NCBI RefSeq assembly: GCF_000829675.1
Contig: NZ_BBRX01000017.1
Span: 1-64,000, forward strand
Source: Acinetobacter rudis
GTDB taxonomy: Bacteria > Pseudomonadota > Gammaproteobacteria > Pseudomonadales > Moraxellaceae
Length of the DNA: 64,000 nucleotides
Reading direction: 5' to 3'
Every line of letters begins with the position of its first letter. The stretch's first letter is position 1. Below, piece by piece: positions 36,784-45,605 of this stretch. The notes under the pieces were generated by a model. The model was not told the DNA's origin. It was given only the letters and a program-made list of their open reading frames with translations, and did no database searches. The translations under genes were made by a program, and so were the position numbers.

Positions 36784-39700
36784 TTAATCCTCAGCCTGAT
36801 GTTGATACTGATAAATGGGTTGATATAAGGCATAGCTATAGCGATCACAAGCATCTTTAAGCAAGGCACGACTATCTTGCTCGTGCAAGATAAACTGCCA
36901 ATCTCGATGCAACATCGTGGCTTCATTTTGCTCTGGGGAAAAACTACTAACAAAACGCGCAGCATCTGCCTGCCAACTACTCAGCAGTCGATCAAAATCT
37001 TCTAATTCCCAATGCGTTTCTGTTGCTGTCCAATTCAGGCTTTTCGACGTTTCCGCAGCTTGTAACAATAACGCAGCAGGCAGTACTAAAGGCTGCTGCT
37101 GTGCATAGTCATACGCTTTAAACCATTCTGCCAAATAGCCTTTGGCCTGTTGCGTGGTGATCCCTTCACAAATAATTGTCGCATCACTAAATACCACAAT
37201 ACGGCGAAGCTGCTGTGCTTGCTCATCATCAAGGTTCAAATAATTTAACCACAGCAAATAACTAAGCCAAAGCTGTGCACGGCGTTTGGCTCGAGCACTG
37301 GATGCCTCTAACCCAACCCAGTCTTTAACCTGATGTGCAGGAACTGTTAAATTCATGCTCAAATCAGGACGCATACGCCACTGTACTTGTGTTGTTTGCG
37401 TTGGAGCGACTGCATAGTGTTGTAAGCGCAACAATAATGCCTGTTGTTCTTGGAGACTACTTTGCCATGCACTTTGTCTGACTTTCCCCACAGGCAACTG
37501 GTCTTGATACAGCGCAGGATCTAAATCGGCTAAAGCTATGCTGTCTTGTTGTGAAAGTTGTTGACGTTGTAAGGCTGCACGAATTTGATAACGCCCTAAA
37601 CCGTCGAGCAGCAAAGGCTCGCTTTGGTCTTGAGTGTCTAAGCTTTGTACATTTTCAACACCAAGACATTTCAGATATAACCGTGCAGGGAACAACACAT
37701 CCTGCATCCAGTGATTGGCTTGTAATACCTTAACCAACATCGGCTCAATGTCTAATGCAGCATTTACCCAAGGCTGGCGTTGTACATTATGATCTTTGTT
37801 TTGTAATTGCTGTGCTAAATAAAACCAATGATCTTGATAGCGTGTATTTTCTTCACTCTGAAAGCCGACAGGATCAAAAGGTTGTAAACAGTGAATGCGG
37901 TATAACTGGCGAATTTGTACGGGGATTTCTAAGGCCTGTTCCACAGCACTAAGCGCAGTAGATGTTGTGCCCTGTTCAGGTTCCCGACAAATAAAGGCCA
38001 AATGTTGACAGAGTTCTTGAACAACACTTGAAGGATCACGGGGTTCTGCATCTTGCATATCAAAGCCGTTGTAAAACAACCACAGTTGTTGCTGGGCCAA
38101 CAATAACGCATCTAAAAACGCACCTTGATCATCTTCAAGTCGCGATCGATCCCCTAGCTGTGGGCGAAGTAATTGCATCAGATCAAAAGGAACTTGCTGA
38201 TTACGACTTGGAAATGTTCCACTGTCCAAATTAAGCATCACAATTAACTGGTAAGGAACAGGTCGAATCTGACCGAGCTGACAAAAAGTAACCTGTCCAG
38301 TTGGTACGGCCTGATCCACTTGCATGTCTAAAGCACTTTGAATTTCATCAAGCAAATAAGGCAATGGAAGTTGGAACTGATATAACTTTGATTGTTCTTG
38401 TCCTGCATAAAAGCAGGCTAAGGTCAGCATGGTTTCTTGCTTTTTCACAATATCAACAACAGGCTTTAAGACATCAACTCCTGCCTGTTGGTACTCGTTT
38501 AAGTCTTGTAATAAACACCACAACCAACGATCAACTGAACGTGCTTGTCCAAGCTCATGTAAGATCATCCAATCTCGGCGCTTGGCAAAGTCTTGATAAA
38601 TTTCAATCAAGATACTGACCAGCTCAAAGTCATCGCGACTCACATCCGCACTGGCCAGTACATCTGCAAAAATACGCGGCTCAGGAATAGCAAGTCCTAA
38701 GGCCAAACGATCTAAAGCAAATTTAAAACTATAGCGATAATCCTGATCGTCCGCAGGTAAATGACGGCTCAGCTGCACTGGATCTAGACCCCGTTTAAAG
38801 CCTGCACCGCTAAGTAGCGCTAACATCCGTTCAGTCATATCTATGTCTAAGCCATAGCGTGTTTGGTTGGCCGACAGCGCTAGCCACTCGGCAAACTCAT
38901 CAAACCCAAAACGCCCCTGACTCAGTTGAATCCGCCCAAGGACTGCATACCAAGCATTTTGGACATCAAGTGCCACCACCCCAGCAATTTTTACAGGGAT
39001 AAATACCGAGTTTGGCTGGGCAATATGTGGAAAGACATTTCGAATTAAAGCTTCACTGTCTGCCAGATTCGGGACCAGAACCAAGATATCGCTAGGTCGG
39101 CGTGGTTGTTCTGCTGTGGATTGTGCCAGCCAATGACTAAGCTGTTCTTTTAATACTTCAAGCTGACGTAAAGTAGAATGACAAACATGTATTTGTATAG
39201 AGTCATCATCTTCAGCCAAGGCATAACTTTGCGCGACAGGCTCAACCAAATACAAAATATCAGACTGAATTTGACTGAGTAAATGACTTGGCTGTTCATC
39301 AACAAAGGCATCAATCCATTTCCCTTCCTCACCTGAGGATAAATGTGACAATAACGAGAAGTGATCCCGTGCTTGTTTACCAAAACGTGTCAGTAAAGGA
39401 TGACGAGATTCACGCACCTCAGCATTAAAGTTCATGGTAAATGCTTGGAAAAATTCAGCAATCTCAGCATCATTTGCTTCTGGATGTTTATCGATAAAAC
39501 GCTGTTTAACCTTGAGGTCGTACTGTTTTTTCCAGTTTGGATCGACACTATCGGCCCAATATTCCTGCGAAGGGTTATAGTGCAAGATTAAAATATCGAT
39601 ATACTGCCCCAAGCGCCGTAGAAAACTCAACTGGCTCGGAGGTAACTCAAGCAAGGTAAAGATGATCAACTGCGAGGGTAACTGTGCCAAAGCCTGTTTC

Positions 39701-40467
39701 ACTTGAGTTTCATCAGATAAAACACGCCAAAACTCTTGGTCAATTTGCTCAATCTCAAGGAAATCTTGCTGAAAACCTTGCTGCCACAGCCAACGCTGCC
39801 ACTGCTCCAACTGCTCGGCTTGTTCTAACTGAAAAGTTGAAATCTGCTGATCAAATAATCCAAACTGCGCTTCGATATCGAGTGCCCGATCATTGCCCCA
39901 AGCCTGTAACCAGTTAGATGGACAACTGCACTGTCCAACTGCACAGCCACGTTGGCACTGTCCACGATAAACCATGTAATGGCTAAATAAGCGCGAAACC
40001 TGCTGAGCAACCCAATACAACATACGCTGTTTTTTCAGTTGTTTTTCAATACCATTTTCCAGCAATGCTGCACTGTCATAAATACGCTGAATTAAACTAA
40101 ATACAGGATGATCCGTCGGTAAACTGATCTCATCGGTCTCAATCATAGGTTTTAATAACTGAAACACCCGCCATTTGATAATCAAACGTGGAATATTGGA
40201 TTTACGGACTTTATCTTTATCTTCTAATAACTGTTGATAGGCATACCACTGTAAACCACGGATGCTTTGATGAAACTGGTAATTAGCACTAATTCCTTGT
40301 TGTTCAGAAATTTTTTGTACTAACCATTGTTCTACTGCTGTCGAAGGGGTCACAAAGTGCTGTGCTTTAAATACGCTGAATACATCACGACTCAAACGTG
40401 TTGTCATATTCACTGCTGCATTTAATAACACATCAATACGTTGACTTTGAATGACATGAATTCCCAT
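36784..40467 (-). CDS. recC: RecBCD exonuclease V subunit RecC
   Basis: A 1227-residue RecC, the Chi-recognising scaffold of RecBCD. It begins MGIHVIQSQRID, as usual for RecC, and contains ILVLVPNLADSEALIRNVF, TFCQLGQIRPVPYQ and a C-terminal region with a cysteine-poor nuclease-like fold. The frame is open to 40500, but ATG 40467 is favoured because GAGGGA lies 5 bases before it and homologues start there. It is first in recC-recB-recD. Confidence 0.95.
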   Translation of the reverse strand: MGIHVIQSQRIDVLLNAAVNMTTRLSRDVFSVFKAQHFVTPSTAVEQWLVQKISEQQGISANYQFHQSIRGLQWYAYQQLLEDKDKVRKSNIPRLIIKWRVFQLLKPMIETDEISLPTDHPVFSLIQRIYDSAALLENGIEKQLKKQRMLYWVAQQVSRLFSHYMVYRGQCQRGCAVGQCSCPSNWLQAWGNDRALDIEAQFGLFDQQISTFQLEQAEQLEQWQRWLWQQGFQQDFLEIEQIDQEFWRVLSDETQVKQALAQLPSQLIIFTLLELPPSQLSFLRRLGQYIDILILHYNPSQEYWADSVDPNWKKQYDLKVKQRFIDKHPEANDAEIAEFFQAFTMNFNAEVRESRHPLLTRFGKQARDHFSLLSHLSSGEEGKWIDAFVDEQPSHLLSQIQSDILYLVEPVAQSYALAEDDDSIQIHVCHSTLRQLEVLKEQLSHWLAQSTAEQPRRPSDILVLVPNLADSEALIRNVFPHIAQPNSVFIPVKIAGVVALDVQNAWYAVLGRIQLSQGRFGFDEFAEWLALSANQTRYGLDIDMTERMLALLSGAGFKRGLDPVQLSRHLPADDQDYRYSFKFALDRLALGLAIPEPRIFADVLASADVSRDDFELVSILIEIYQDFAKRRDWMILHELGQARSVDRWLWCLLQDLNEYQQAGVDVLKPVVDIVKKQETMLTLACFYAGQEQSKLYQFQLPLPYLLDEIQSALDMQVDQAVPTGQVTFCQLGQIRPVPYQLIVMLNLDSGTFPSRNQQVPFDLMQLLRPQLGDRSRLEDDQGAFLDALLLAQQQLWLFYNGFDMQDAEPRDPSSVVQELCQHLAFICREPEQGTTSTALSAVEQALEIPVQIRQLYRIHCLQPFDPVGFQSEENTRYQDHWFYLAQQLQNKDHNVQRQPWVNAALDIEPMLVKVLQANHWMQDVLFPARLYLKCLGVENVQSLDTQDQSEPLLLDGLGRYQIRAALQRQQLSQQDSIALADLDPALYQDQLPVGKVRQSAWQSSLQEQQALLLRLQHYAVAPTQTTQVQWRMRPDLSMNLTVPAHQVKDWVGLEASSARAKRRAQLWLSYLLWLNYLNLDDEQAQQLRRIVVFSDATIICEGITTQQAKGYLAEWFKAYDYAQQQPLVLPAALLLQAAETSKSLNWTATETHWELEDFDRLLSSWQADAARFVSSFSPEQNEATMLHRDWQFILHEQDSRALLKDACDRYSYALYQPIYQYQHQAED

Positions 40468-40825
40468 ATTCCCTCGAATAACACCTGACCCATCGGTCAT
40501 AACTGTAAATAACGGCTGTTGAAATAAAGAACTAAAATAAGCTGATCACTATGGCAACTCTGGTTCTTTTTCAATACCATGGCTTTAGTATAGTCAGCTT
40601 TGCCGTACTTTTTTGCTAAATTTATTGAAGTCTTAGCAAATCTGATAGTGATGTAATTGAACAGGCCATTGTCTGAGTTGCTGTTTTTCAATCTAATAAT
40701 TTGAAGCTAATTATTTTAAGCAACATTTGGCTTTAAGCTAAAAATAAAAGTAAGCTGATCAATGGCAGTTCACTTACTGATAAAAATCACGTATTTTAAA
40801 CCTTAACTTTACTGTGGGTACTTTC
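40468..40825. other. Gap upstream of recC and the DUF697-like gene
   Basis: About 360 bp holding the divergent promoters of recC and the following gene. An imperfect direct repeat is present: TAAGCTGATCACTATGGCA near 40538-40556 and TAAGCTGATCAATGGCA at 40751-40767, separated by about 213 bp. No protein of known family is seen on either strand; a 64-residue minus-strand frame (40497-40691) lacks clear coding character. Confidence 0.5.
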
Positions 40826-41335
40826 ATGAAAATAGATAATATTCCAGATGCTATCGACCCAAATTTAGATTTAGAACGCATTCGCACTGAATGTTTGGCC
40901 TTAGTACAAAAGCGTGCTTATGTCTCTGCTGGTGCTGCGCTTGTACCTATCCCATTTTTCGATGTGCTTATTGATGTCAGCATGTTGTCAATATTAATTC
41001 CTGAAGTGAATACCCGTTTCGGTCTCTCTCCTGAACAAATCAGCGTATATGATCCTAAGACCAAACAGGTCCACTGGAACGAACTGCGTAAACGAGGCTT
41101 CGAGTTCTCAGGTTTTGTACTGGCACGTACTGCAATTAAAAAATCAATTAATAATTTCGCCACCAAGACCATCACTAAACAAGTGACCAAGTTTATACCA
41201 CTTGGTGGACAAATCGTTGCTGCAGGTCTGGGCTATATCATCATGAAAAAAATTGCTCAAGCGCACATTGAAGACTGCTACAAACTTGCTAAAGAAATCC
41301 GTCAAAAACAGCAAATGTCGACAGTCAGCTTTTAA
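40826..41335 (+). CDS. Hydrophobic-patch protein, DUF697/EcsC-like
   Basis: A 169-residue protein with two hydrophobic segments, VSAGAALVPIPFFDVLIDVS (about 33-52) and FIPLGGQIVAAGLGYIIM (about 126-143), separated by a polar region. The P-I-P-x-x-D pattern and paired glycine-rich segments resemble DUF697 proteins, which are often attached to GTPases, but no GTPase domain is present. Start 40826 (MKIDNIPD) is preferred to the GTG at 40814. Function unknown. Confidence 0.6.
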   Translation: MKIDNIPDAIDPNLDLERIRTECLALVQKRAYVSAGAALVPIPFFDVLIDVSMLSILIPEVNTRFGLSPEQISVYDPKTKQVHWNELRKRGFEFSGFVLARTAIKKSINNFATKTITKQVTKFIPLGGQIVAAGLGYIIMKKIAQAHIEDCYKLAKEIRQKQQMSTVSF

Positions 41336-41391
41336 CAGCTGACTTGAGTTGCACCCAATTACATATACGTTTATTTAAGACTTAAGGTAGA

Positions 41392-42822
41392 TTAATCTGC
41401 CTTAAGTCTCTCTAAGATTGTATTTAGCACCTGAATCCGCGCAGTGTACTTGTCATCAGTAGCGATCACATTCCAAGGTGCAGCATCTGTATGGGTAAGC
41501 TCCAACATATCCGCAGCTGAGTCTAAGTATTCATCCCAATGACTGCGGTTACGCCAATCGTCTGGTGTAATTTTAAAGCGCTTATGTGGCATTTCTTCGC
41601 GTGACTTAAAACGCTTCGCCTGCTCATCAGGACTAATCGCCAACCAAAACTTAATCACCAGTGTTTGGTTCAATGCCAAGTTTTCCTCAAAGCGGTTAAT
41701 CTCATCATAAGCTCTCTGCCACTCAACAGGTTTAGCATAGCCTTCGATACGCTCTACCAAAACACGTCCATACCAAGTCCGATCAAAAATTGAGATGGCA
41801 CCATTTCCCTTTAAGCGTGTCCAAAAGCGCCATAAATAAGGTCGACGCAGCTCATATTTTTCAGGCACACCAATACTATAAATTTCATACTCTCTAGGAT
41901 CGAGCTGCTTGACGATTCGCTTAATCGCCCCGCCTTTACCTGCTGCATCCATGCCCTCAAACAAAATTAAAATATTACGATTATCTTTACGGAGTTTTCG
42001 TGCCACTTTCGCTGTAAGTTCTTTTAGCTGTGCCTTGTATTCAGCTTTATCCATTTTTTCAGCCGCAGGCTGGCGCAGTTGTTCAGGTACAGCTGTTTGT
42101 TGCCAAGAACTACCGATGACCTTCATTTTATGCGGAGGCAGTTGCTTCAATGCATGTAGGATATGTTGAGCAAATTGTTGGTTACGTATCCCTTCATCTT
42201 CACAGTCAATGACGATCCAATCATCTGTAAAACGCTGTCTCAGATTTTGCAACATGTCGTATTGTTTTTTGTTGCGCCAATCTAAGCCATGCAGTTTTTG
42301 CCAACGTTGCTGCGAAGCATCTATTTCATCAAGACGTTTTTGTAGGGTCTTCCAAGATAAATCAAACCAGATTTTAATGACTTCACAATTGTTATTTTTT
42401 AAATCATGTTCAAAAGCACGCATTTGTTCAATATATGCATCATAAACACTATCCGTCAAAGGTCTCGAAACATGGCTAACTGTTGCCAATAAATCACTGT
42501 ACCAATTACCAAATAAAATCTGAATTTGCCCTTCAGCAGGGATAGAACGGACATAAGGCTGCCAAAAACACTCTTTTTCTGAAAAAATATTTGGTGGATC
42601 TGCCTTTACCCCTAAATAACGCGGATCTACCCATTCACGTAGTTGCTTAACTGCTTCCCCTTTACCTGCAAGCTCAATACCACTGACTAAAACCACTAAG
42701 CTCTTGGCATTGTTGCGTCCGGCTGAGTTCAGCAACGCATATTGTGCCTCTATAAGTTTTAAGGTGAGCTGCTCTTTATCCATTTCTTTAAAGTGATTGT
42801 TATTTTTAAGCATAATGATCAT
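41392..42822 (-). CDS. pap: Polyphosphate:AMP phosphotransferase (PPK2 class II)
   Basis: A ~476-residue two-domain PPK2 enzyme. Both domains carry a Walker-like motif: SGIELAGKGEAVKQL in the N-terminal half and FEGMDAAGKGGAIKRI in the C-terminal half, the latter followed by FDRTWYGRVLVERIEGY. The C-terminal domain is the active one in the PPK2 class II, which makes ADP from AMP and polyphosphate, a reaction long known from Acinetobacter. The start could be 42822, 42813 or further in; there is no strong ribosome site. It is divergent from the FFLEELY gene. Confidence 0.92.
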   Translation of the reverse strand: MIIMLKNNNHFKEMDKEQLTLKLIEAQYALLNSAGRNNAKSLVVLVSGIELAGKGEAVKQLREWVDPRYLGVKADPPNIFSEKECFWQPYVRSIPAEGQIQILFGNWYSDLLATVSHVSRPLTDSVYDAYIEQMRAFEHDLKNNNCEVIKIWFDLSWKTLQKRLDEIDASQQRWQKLHGLDWRNKKQYDMLQNLRQRFTDDWIVIDCEDEGIRNQQFAQHILHALKQLPPHKMKVIGSSWQQTAVPEQLRQPAAEKMDKAEYKAQLKELTAKVARKLRKDNRNILILFEGMDAAGKGGAIKRIVKQLDPREYEIYSIGVPEKYELRRPYLWRFWTRLKGNGAISIFDRTWYGRVLVERIEGYAKPVEWQRAYDEINRFEENLALNQTLVIKFWLAISPDEQAKRFKSREEMPHKRFKITPDDWRNRSHWDEYLDSAADMLELTHTDAAPWNVIATDDKYTARIQVLNTILERLKAD

Positions 42823-42924
42823 CAACCATGTTATTGAAAACCTTAAAAGGTTTAACTTAACCGCAGTGTATAACAACTCATTTCAATATAACAATTGCTA
42901 CAAAGTCGCATGGAAAACTAAAAA

Positions 42925-43011
42925 TTGATCAACATTATATTTGTATTAATCCTATGGAGTGAAATGCACTTTTTGATCACTAGTGACTTAATTTGTTATT
43001 TTTTTTGATCA
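42925..43011. promoter_or_regulatory. Three TTGATCA sites between pap and the FFLEELY gene
   Basis: TTGATCA occurs at 42925-42931, 42973-42979 and 43005-43011, in the divergent gap between pap and the next gene. The palindromic core TGATCA suggests a dimeric regulator. Spacing is 48 and 32 bp. The regulator is unknown. Confidence 0.4.
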
Positions 43012-43076
43012 TTAGCATGGAGATAAAGCGCAACAGCCATTATGCTGTGCCAATTCTCCAGTCTTTGGGCTTTTAT

Positions 43077-43787
43077 ATGTCAAAACTCGCAGCACTTGAT
43101 GAGCTACTACAACAGTACCAACAATTGGCCTATCATCAAGATCCCAAGCTTAAGCTTCGTTTAGAACAAGCACAAGCATGGTTAAAAAATCGTATCGAAC
43201 ACACCCATCAAGAACTCTTCGCTCAACCTGCACATCAGTTGATGGCAGCGTACTTTATGAATCGCCTCTATGGTGGCCCTGAGTTTGATGCCTTAGCTGC
43301 GCAAATTGCCCGTTTACTCAAATATGCCCACAAAGCAGAAAAGAAAATTCCAGACACAGCAATTCAAACTGGTGTAAAAAGTATCCAACTTGCCCTCCTT
43401 GCCATGCAATTAGATGAACAAGTTGCAGCTCAACTTTTGCAAGATTTCCCCGCCGATCAAACTATTGACGACGAAATGATGCGTGTTACCTTGATTAAAC
43501 TCGATCAGCAACAAGCTCGACTACAACAACTGGAATTACTCGACGAGCTCGGCCATAGCCTAGATAAATATCTACGTTCATTTATTTTGCTGACCGCCTT
43601 TAAAATGTGTAAAGGTGTCGCACATAAGTATCAATTTGACTTGATGTATAGTTTTATTGGTGAGGGTTTTGCTGCAATTAAGCCGATGAAATCAACCAGT
43701 AAATTTTTACAGCAGTTCATTGAAAAAGAGCGTTTAATCATTAGTGCTGTACACAGCGGTCATCCACAACCCTTCTCAACAAACTAA
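43077..43787 (+). CDS. FFLEELY-type protein, unknown function
   Basis: A ~236-residue soluble helical protein. The segment AAYFMNRLYGGPEFD near residues 58-72 corresponds to the FFLEELYG motif of the Acinetobacter and Moraxellaceae protein family of that name. Long helices rich in Leu, Gln and Ala make up most of the chain, and no catalytic motif is seen. The start is Met at 43077 (MSKLAALDELL); the frame stays open upstream, with another ATG at 43017. It is divergent from pap and ~150 bp before ubiE on the same strand. Confidence 0.7.
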   Translation: MSKLAALDELLQQYQQLAYHQDPKLKLRLEQAQAWLKNRIEHTHQELFAQPAHQLMAAYFMNRLYGGPEFDALAAQIARLLKYAHKAEKKIPDTAIQTGVKSIQLALLAMQLDEQVAAQLLQDFPADQTIDDEMMRVTLIKLDQQQARLQQLELLDELGHSLDKYLRSFILLTAFKMCKGVAHKYQFDLMYSFIGEGFAAIKPMKSTSKFLQQFIEKERLIISAVHSGHPQPFSTN

Positions 43788-43941
43788 CTGAGATCGGGCA
43801 TTAAAACTGCCCACCCTTTTGTTGTTTTTGCAGTATATAATGGCTAACTATTGTTGGAACAAAGCTGTAAAAACTTGAACAATCTGGCATTATGCAATAC
43901 CTTGCGAGATATTAATTTTTTTGTGTTGAGGAATGACTCGA

Positions 43942-44886
43942 ATGTCGAATGAAAATCAAAAGCCGCAATCAACGCCTGAAGCAACACAACCGAATGAGAC
44001 ACCAAGCCCTTTTCTTAACCAAACACTTCCTGAAGGTGCTCCACAAGGCCAACAGCAAAGTTTAGCTCAAGCTACAACTCAAACCTCAACAAATAGCAAT
44101 ATCCCACATTACAACTTGCCACGTGGCGCACAAACGGGCAACGTTGGCGCAACGACTCACTTTGGTTTTGAAACCATTAATACAACTGATAAAGAACAAA
44201 AAGTTGCGCAGGTTTTTCACTCTGTAGCAAGCAAATATGACGTCATGAATGATTTGATGTCTTTTGGTATACACCGCCTTTGGAAACGCTTTGCAATCAA
44301 TATGTCAGGTGTACGTCGTGGTCAACGTGTCCTAGATATCGCAGGCGGTACTGGTGACCTTGCAAAAGTATTTAGCCGTGAAGTCGGCCCTACAGGTCAT
44401 GTTGTATTATCGGACATCAACGAATCAATGCTCAATGTTGGTCGTGACCGTCTAATTGATGCAGGTTGTAGTAATGTTGACTTTGTTTTGGCCAATGCAG
44501 AGACGCTAGAACCCTTTGAAGACAATAGTTTTGATCTTGTAACGATTAGTTTTGGTTTACGTAACGTCACGGATAAAGATGCAGCACTTCAAGCTATGCA
44601 CCGTGTACTCAAACCGGGTGGTCGCTTACTTATTTTAGAATTTTCAAAGCCTGTATTTGAACCGTTTGCAAAACTCTATGATCTTTATTCATTTACAGCA
44701 CTGCCATTGATGGGCAAATTGGTTGCTAATGACTCTGAAAGCTATAAGTATTTAGCAGAATCAATTCGTATGCATCCAGACCAACGTACTTTAAAAGGAA
44801 TGATGGAAAATGCTGGCCTACAAAATTGTGATTATCACAATTTAACCGCTGGTATTGTTGCTGTACACCGTGGTTTTAAACTTTAA
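43942..44886 (+). CDS. ubiE: Ubiquinone/menaquinone C-methyltransferase UbiE
   Basis: A 314-residue SAM-dependent methyltransferase of ubiquinone synthesis. The catalytic domain contains [15 protein letters not shown] (motif I) and [16 protein letters not shown]. It has an N-terminal extension of about 60-65 residues, rich in Gln, Thr, Pro and Asn, before the usual beginning THFGFETI. The start is Met at 43942, with GAGGA upstream; ATG 43933 is too close to it. It heads the ubiE-ubiJ-ubiB operon: ubiJ begins 12 bases later. Confidence 0.95.
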   Translation: MSNENQKPQSTPEATQPNETPSPFLNQTLPEGAPQGQQQSLAQATTQTSTNSNIPHYNLPRGAQTGNVGATTHFGFETINTTDKEQKVAQVFHSVASKYDVMNDLMSFGIHRLWKRFAINMSGVRRGQRVLDIAGGTGDLAKVFSREVGPTGHVVLSDINESMLNVGRDRLIDAGCSNVDFVLANAETLEPFEDNSFDLVTISFGLRNVTDKDAALQAMHRVLKPGGRLLILEFSKPVFEPFAKLYDLYSFTALPLMGKLVANDSESYKYLAESIRMHPDQRTLKGMMENAGLQNCDYHNLTAGIVAVHRGFKL

Positions 44887-44897
44887 GGTTTTCAATT

Positions 44898-45587
44898 ATG
44901 TGGTCGATTCTGGCACTTGGTGCAATTGAACGAATCATTCATCATACAATTAACTTGGATGCAATTACCCGCATCCAAGTTAACCAGCTCCAAGGCAAAA
45001 TGTTGAGGGTGATTATCGACTCCCCTCAGCTTTCTGTTGATGTGTTTTTTGATGACAACAAAGTTCGTCTTGAACCTACTGTCACTGGACATACACAAAC
45101 ACCATCGATCTTTGAACAAAGGCCTTTTGACCAAGCGCAGCCGATCAGTGAAGCCACTGCTGTTTTGCATGTCAGTAATATTGTTAGCCTGATAAAACTG
45201 CTGTTGAATAGTGATGTAGGCACGATTCCTGTACAAGGTGATTATCACCTATTGCAAGATATTCAAAACATTATTCAAAATGCTGAGCCTGATTTGGCAG
45301 CTCAATTGAGTCCTTGGATCAGTCCTGCTCTTGCGCATGAAATTGGAAAATTACAGGCTGTACCCAAACTATTGCAACGTAGTTTTGCCAGTAAACTATT
45401 TTTTGCTCAGGACTTTATCAAAGAAGACAGTGGTCTATTTGCTGCACGTTGGCAAATGGATGATCTACAACAAAATACCCGTAAGCTCAATCAAGAACTT
45501 GATCGTTTTGAAGCCAAAATTGCACAGCTAAAAAATAAACTGCAATCAGGGCCACAAGATCTTGCAGCACAAACTTCTCCCCATTAA
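44898..45587 (+). CDS. ubiJ: Ubiquinone biosynthesis accessory factor UbiJ
   Basis: A 229-residue SCP2-fold protein that forms with UbiK a lipid-binding assembly for ubiquinone synthesis. The N-terminal domain (about 5-120) has the expected pattern of alternating strands, and the C-terminal end is a coiled coil (QQNTRKLNQELDRFEAKIAQLK). It starts 12 bases after ubiE and is followed 19 bases later by ubiB. Confidence 0.9.
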   Translation: MWSILALGAIERIIHHTINLDAITRIQVNQLQGKMLRVIIDSPQLSVDVFFDDNKVRLEPTVTGHTQTPSIFEQRPFDQAQPISEATAVLHVSNIVSLIKLLLNSDVGTIPVQGDYHLLQDIQNIIQNAEPDLAAQLSPWISPALAHEIGKLQAVPKLLQRSFASKLFFAQDFIKEDSGLFAARWQMDDLQQNTRKLNQELDRFEAKIAQLKNKLQSGPQDLAAQTSPH

Positions 45588-45605
45588 GACTAGGTAATAC
45601 GCATT

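Noticed and set aside
34020..38618. Long plus-strand frames opposite recB and recC
   Set aside because: They shadow strongly conserved genes on the minus strand, with no own signals.
40497..40691. 64-residue minus-strand frame upstream of recC
   Set aside because: No family, no start signal and no conservation visible; it lies in the promoter gap.
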